A stretch of DNA of 64,000 nucleotides, taken from assembly GCF_004363655.1 (NCBI RefSeq), contig NZ_SNZH01000001.1, forward strand, positions 116,569-180,568, written 5' to 3'. Below are positions 62,519 to 64,000 of the stretch, one piece after another. Positions within the stretch are counted from its first letter, which is position 1; each line of letters begins with the position of its first letter. The stretch comes from Tahibacter aquaticus (GTDB lineage: Bacteria; Pseudomonadota; Gammaproteobacteria; Xanthomonadales; Rhodanobacteraceae). The notes below the pieces were generated by a model. The model saw nothing but the letters and a program-made list of their open reading frames with translations, did no database searches and was not told where the DNA came from. The translations under genes and the position numbers were made by a program.

Positions 62519-63277
62519 TCAACTCCCCCCTCGCGCCAATCGCGCCATCCTCTGCGCATCCGCCAATATCCCCCGCAACACCCTCAACTCCCGCTCATCC
62601 GGCGCCGCACGCAGGAACAGCTTGCGCAGCCTCAGCATGATGGTCTCGGGAGATCTGCCTTTGTGGAACTCAATATCATTCAGTGTCGTATACAGATGCT
62701 CGAAGAAGCCTTCCATCGCGCCGGCCGATGCCGGCGGATCGGTGCGGTGCGGCGGCGGTGCGGCCGGGTTGTCGAGCAGGCGTATGCGCAGTTCGTAGGC
62801 CAGCACCTGTACGGCCTGGGCCAGGTTGAGCGAGCTGTAGTCGGCGGCGGTCGGTATATGCACGGCGCCATGACAGAGGGCGAGTTCGTCGTTTTCCAGA
62901 CCGGTACGCTCGTTGCCGAACACCAGCGCGACTTCGGCGCCGGCCAGGGCGTCGGCCTGTACGCGAGGGGCGATTTCCCGCGGCGTGTACTCGGTCAGTG
63001 CCACATTGCGCTGCCGTGCCGTGGCGCCGTAGACCGCATGGCAGTCGGCAATCGCGCGCTTCAGGTCCGGCACTACTACCGCATCGTCCAGTACCGCATC
63101 GGCACCGGCAGCGAAGGCGGTTGCTTCCGCATCGGGATAGCGCTGCGGTGCTACCAGCACCAGGCGTGCGAAGCCCATGGTGCGGATGGCCCGCGCAGCG
63201 GCACCGATATTGCCGGGTTGGGAAGTGCGCACCAGTACGAAACGGATACGGGTGGCAACGGCGGAAATATCGCTCAT
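62519..63277 (-). CDS. trmJ: tRNA (cytidine/uridine-2'-O-)-methyltransferase TrmJ
   Basis: 252 aa from MSDISAVATRIRFV; a much longer upstream frame has no homology. SpoU-family motifs: QPGNIGAAARAIRTMG (motif 1), LVFGNERTGLENDEL (motif 2) and YSSLNLAQAVQVLAYE (motif 3), plus the C-terminal helical extension of TrmJ (HLYTTLNDIEFHKG...ETIMLRLRKLFLRA). It methylates position 32 of several tRNAs. Divergently placed next to suhB, a common gammaproteobacterial arrangement. Confidence 0.94.
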   Translation of the reverse strand: MSDISAVATRIRFVLVRTSQPGNIGAAARAIRTMGFARLVLVAPQRYPDAEATAFAAGADAVLDDAVVVPDLKRAIADCHAVYGATARQRNVALTEYTPREIAPRVQADALAGAEVALVFGNERTGLENDELALCHGAVHIPTAADYSSLNLAQAVQVLAYELRIRLLDNPAAPPPHRTDPPASAGAMEGFFEHLYTTLNDIEFHKGRSPETIMLRLRKLFLRAAPDERELRVLRGILADAQRMARLARGGS

Positions 63278-63631
63278 GGGCAGCACTGGCAGGACGGAAT
63301 CAGTAGGCAAGCATACGGTCAATACCGCCGCCAGGTGATGGTCACGCCCCCACTTCGCCGGCATAAGCGTCGACGACAGCACCGCCTGCCGTGCCACGCC
63401 GGCCGCCGCGTCCTTCCGCCGCAGCCGGCAGCGGCTTTGGCTACGGCTGGCGGCGCGATCAACTGTCCCATCGTGGCTGGCAATGCCAGCCCCAGCAATA
63501 CAGCGGGACGGCAGCGACCGCAGGTCACGCCGAGCTTCGTCCGCTGGGCCAGTTCTGCTACCCTTCGCGCCCTCGCGCCAGCCCCGATGCCGGCGTCGCT
63601 CTTTTTCGCCTTGCCATAGATCGGAGTTTCC
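63278..63631. promoter_or_regulatory. Divergent trmJ/suhB intergenic region
   Basis: 354 nt containing promoters for both genes. No specific box was recognised. Open frames crossing it are extensions of trmJ and antisense shadows. Confidence 0.4.
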
Positions 63632-64000
63632 ATGCCCAGACCCGCCATCAATGTCGCGGTCCGCGCCGCGCGTACCGCCGGTAACCTGATCGTGCGCAAC
63701 ATGAACCGCGTCGAAGGCCTGGCGGTGATGGAAAAAGAGCGCATGGACTTCGTCTCCGAAGTCGATCGCATGGCCGAGCAGCTGATCATCCGCGACCTCA
63801 AGCGCGCCTATCCCAGCCACGCCTTTGTCGGCGAGGAAACCGGTGAAAGCGGCCGCTCGCGCTATACCTGGGTGATCGACCCGCTCGACGGAACGCACAA
63901 TTTCCTGCGCGGCTTTCCCCACTTCTGCGTCTCCATCGCCATGCTGGAAGCCGGCGAACCGGTCTACGGCGTGATCTACGATCCGCTGCGCGACGAAACG
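63632..64000 (+). CDS. suhB: Inositol-1-monophosphatase (SuhB), 5' portion
   Basis: First 123 codons, cut by the window's right edge. CGGAG precedes the ATG. Start MPRPAINVAVRAARTAGNLI, metal-binding VGEETGES, and the family signature WVIDPLDGTHNFLRGFPHFC are all present. It dephosphorylates inositol-1-phosphate; in E. coli SuhB also joins the ribosomal RNA antitermination complex. No truncation other than the edge. Confidence 0.95.
   Translation, partial: MPRPAINVAVRAARTAGNLIVRNMNRVEGLAVMEKERMDFVSEVDRMAEQLIIRDLKRAYPSHAFVGEETGESGRSRYTWVIDPLDGTHNFLRGFPHFCVSIAMLEAGEPVYGVIYDPLRDET

Noticed and set aside
62519-63922. 467-codon trmJ with long N-terminal extension
   Set aside because: The extension overlaps the suhB gene on the other strand and has no homology. 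TrmJ begins at MSDISAV.

Overview
The window is about 64 kb of high-GC DNA from a free-living gammaproteobacterium. It most resembles the Rhodanobacteraceae/Xanthomonadales: many secreted proteases and Ig-repeat proteins, a DUF1501/DUF1800 pair, trmJ next to suhB, and short C-terminal IFADDFE-like tails on secreted proteins. The placement comes from gene content and is an inference. No phage, plasmid, IS element, CRISPR array, rRNA or intact tRNA was found. About 48 protein genes are supported.

Region by region. 1-869: 3' end of an M13 metallopeptidase. 1228-6409 (minus): a compact envelope-stress-type operon resembling E. coli yjfIJKLMC (DUF2170, PspA/IM30, DUF2491, DUF350, DUF1190, ATP-grasp), with a two-TM potassium-channel/RCK gene embedded. 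6.7-12.9 kb: an OmpA-like protein, PrpD, a TerC-family exporter behind a yybP-ykoY manganese riboswitch, and FadH. 13-26.6 kb: secreted proteins (Asp-box propeller with an anchor-U-like tail, a 1818-aa protein with 13 near-identical Ig-like repeats and a degenerate M30-like protease domain, a TolB-like propeller) and small genes. 27.3-32.4 kb: an M4 thermolysin-like protease followed by the decayed start and end of a second M4 gene, whose middle is replaced by an opposite-strand secreted-protein gene. 32.4-35.7 kb: prpB and prpC with two tandem paralogous membrane-protein genes between them. 36-43.9 kb: DUF1501/DUF1800 pair, alkyltransferase-like protein, amidohydrolase and two SUKH-like genes. 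44-54.9 kb: a hydroxyproline catabolic operon, a secreted M9 collagenase and a divergent PAS-AraC regulator. 54.9-57 kb: modABC. 57.7-64 kb: Pit phosphate transporter with DUF47 partner, CNNM/CorC-type protein, ExoD, trmJ and the start of suhB.

How the genes fit together. The clearest unit is collagen use. Collagenase (with the M4 protease) would release hydroxyproline-rich peptides. The operon would then epimerise trans-4-hydroxy-L-proline, oxidise it with a three-subunit flavoprotein dehydrogenase, deaminate the pyrroline product and oxidise the semialdehyde to 2-oxoglutarate. The PAS-AraC gene is placed to control it. A second theme is the 2-methylcitrate cycle (prpB, prpC and a distant prpD), with FadH pointing to unsaturated fatty-acid oxidation.

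Non-coding DNA is rich in structured repeats. A 190-270-nt multi-hairpin element occurs three times, each behind a hexanucleotide tract, and a second family of CCCTC...CCAAGC hairpins occurs six times. There are also octamer, 14-nt and 157-bp tandem repeats.
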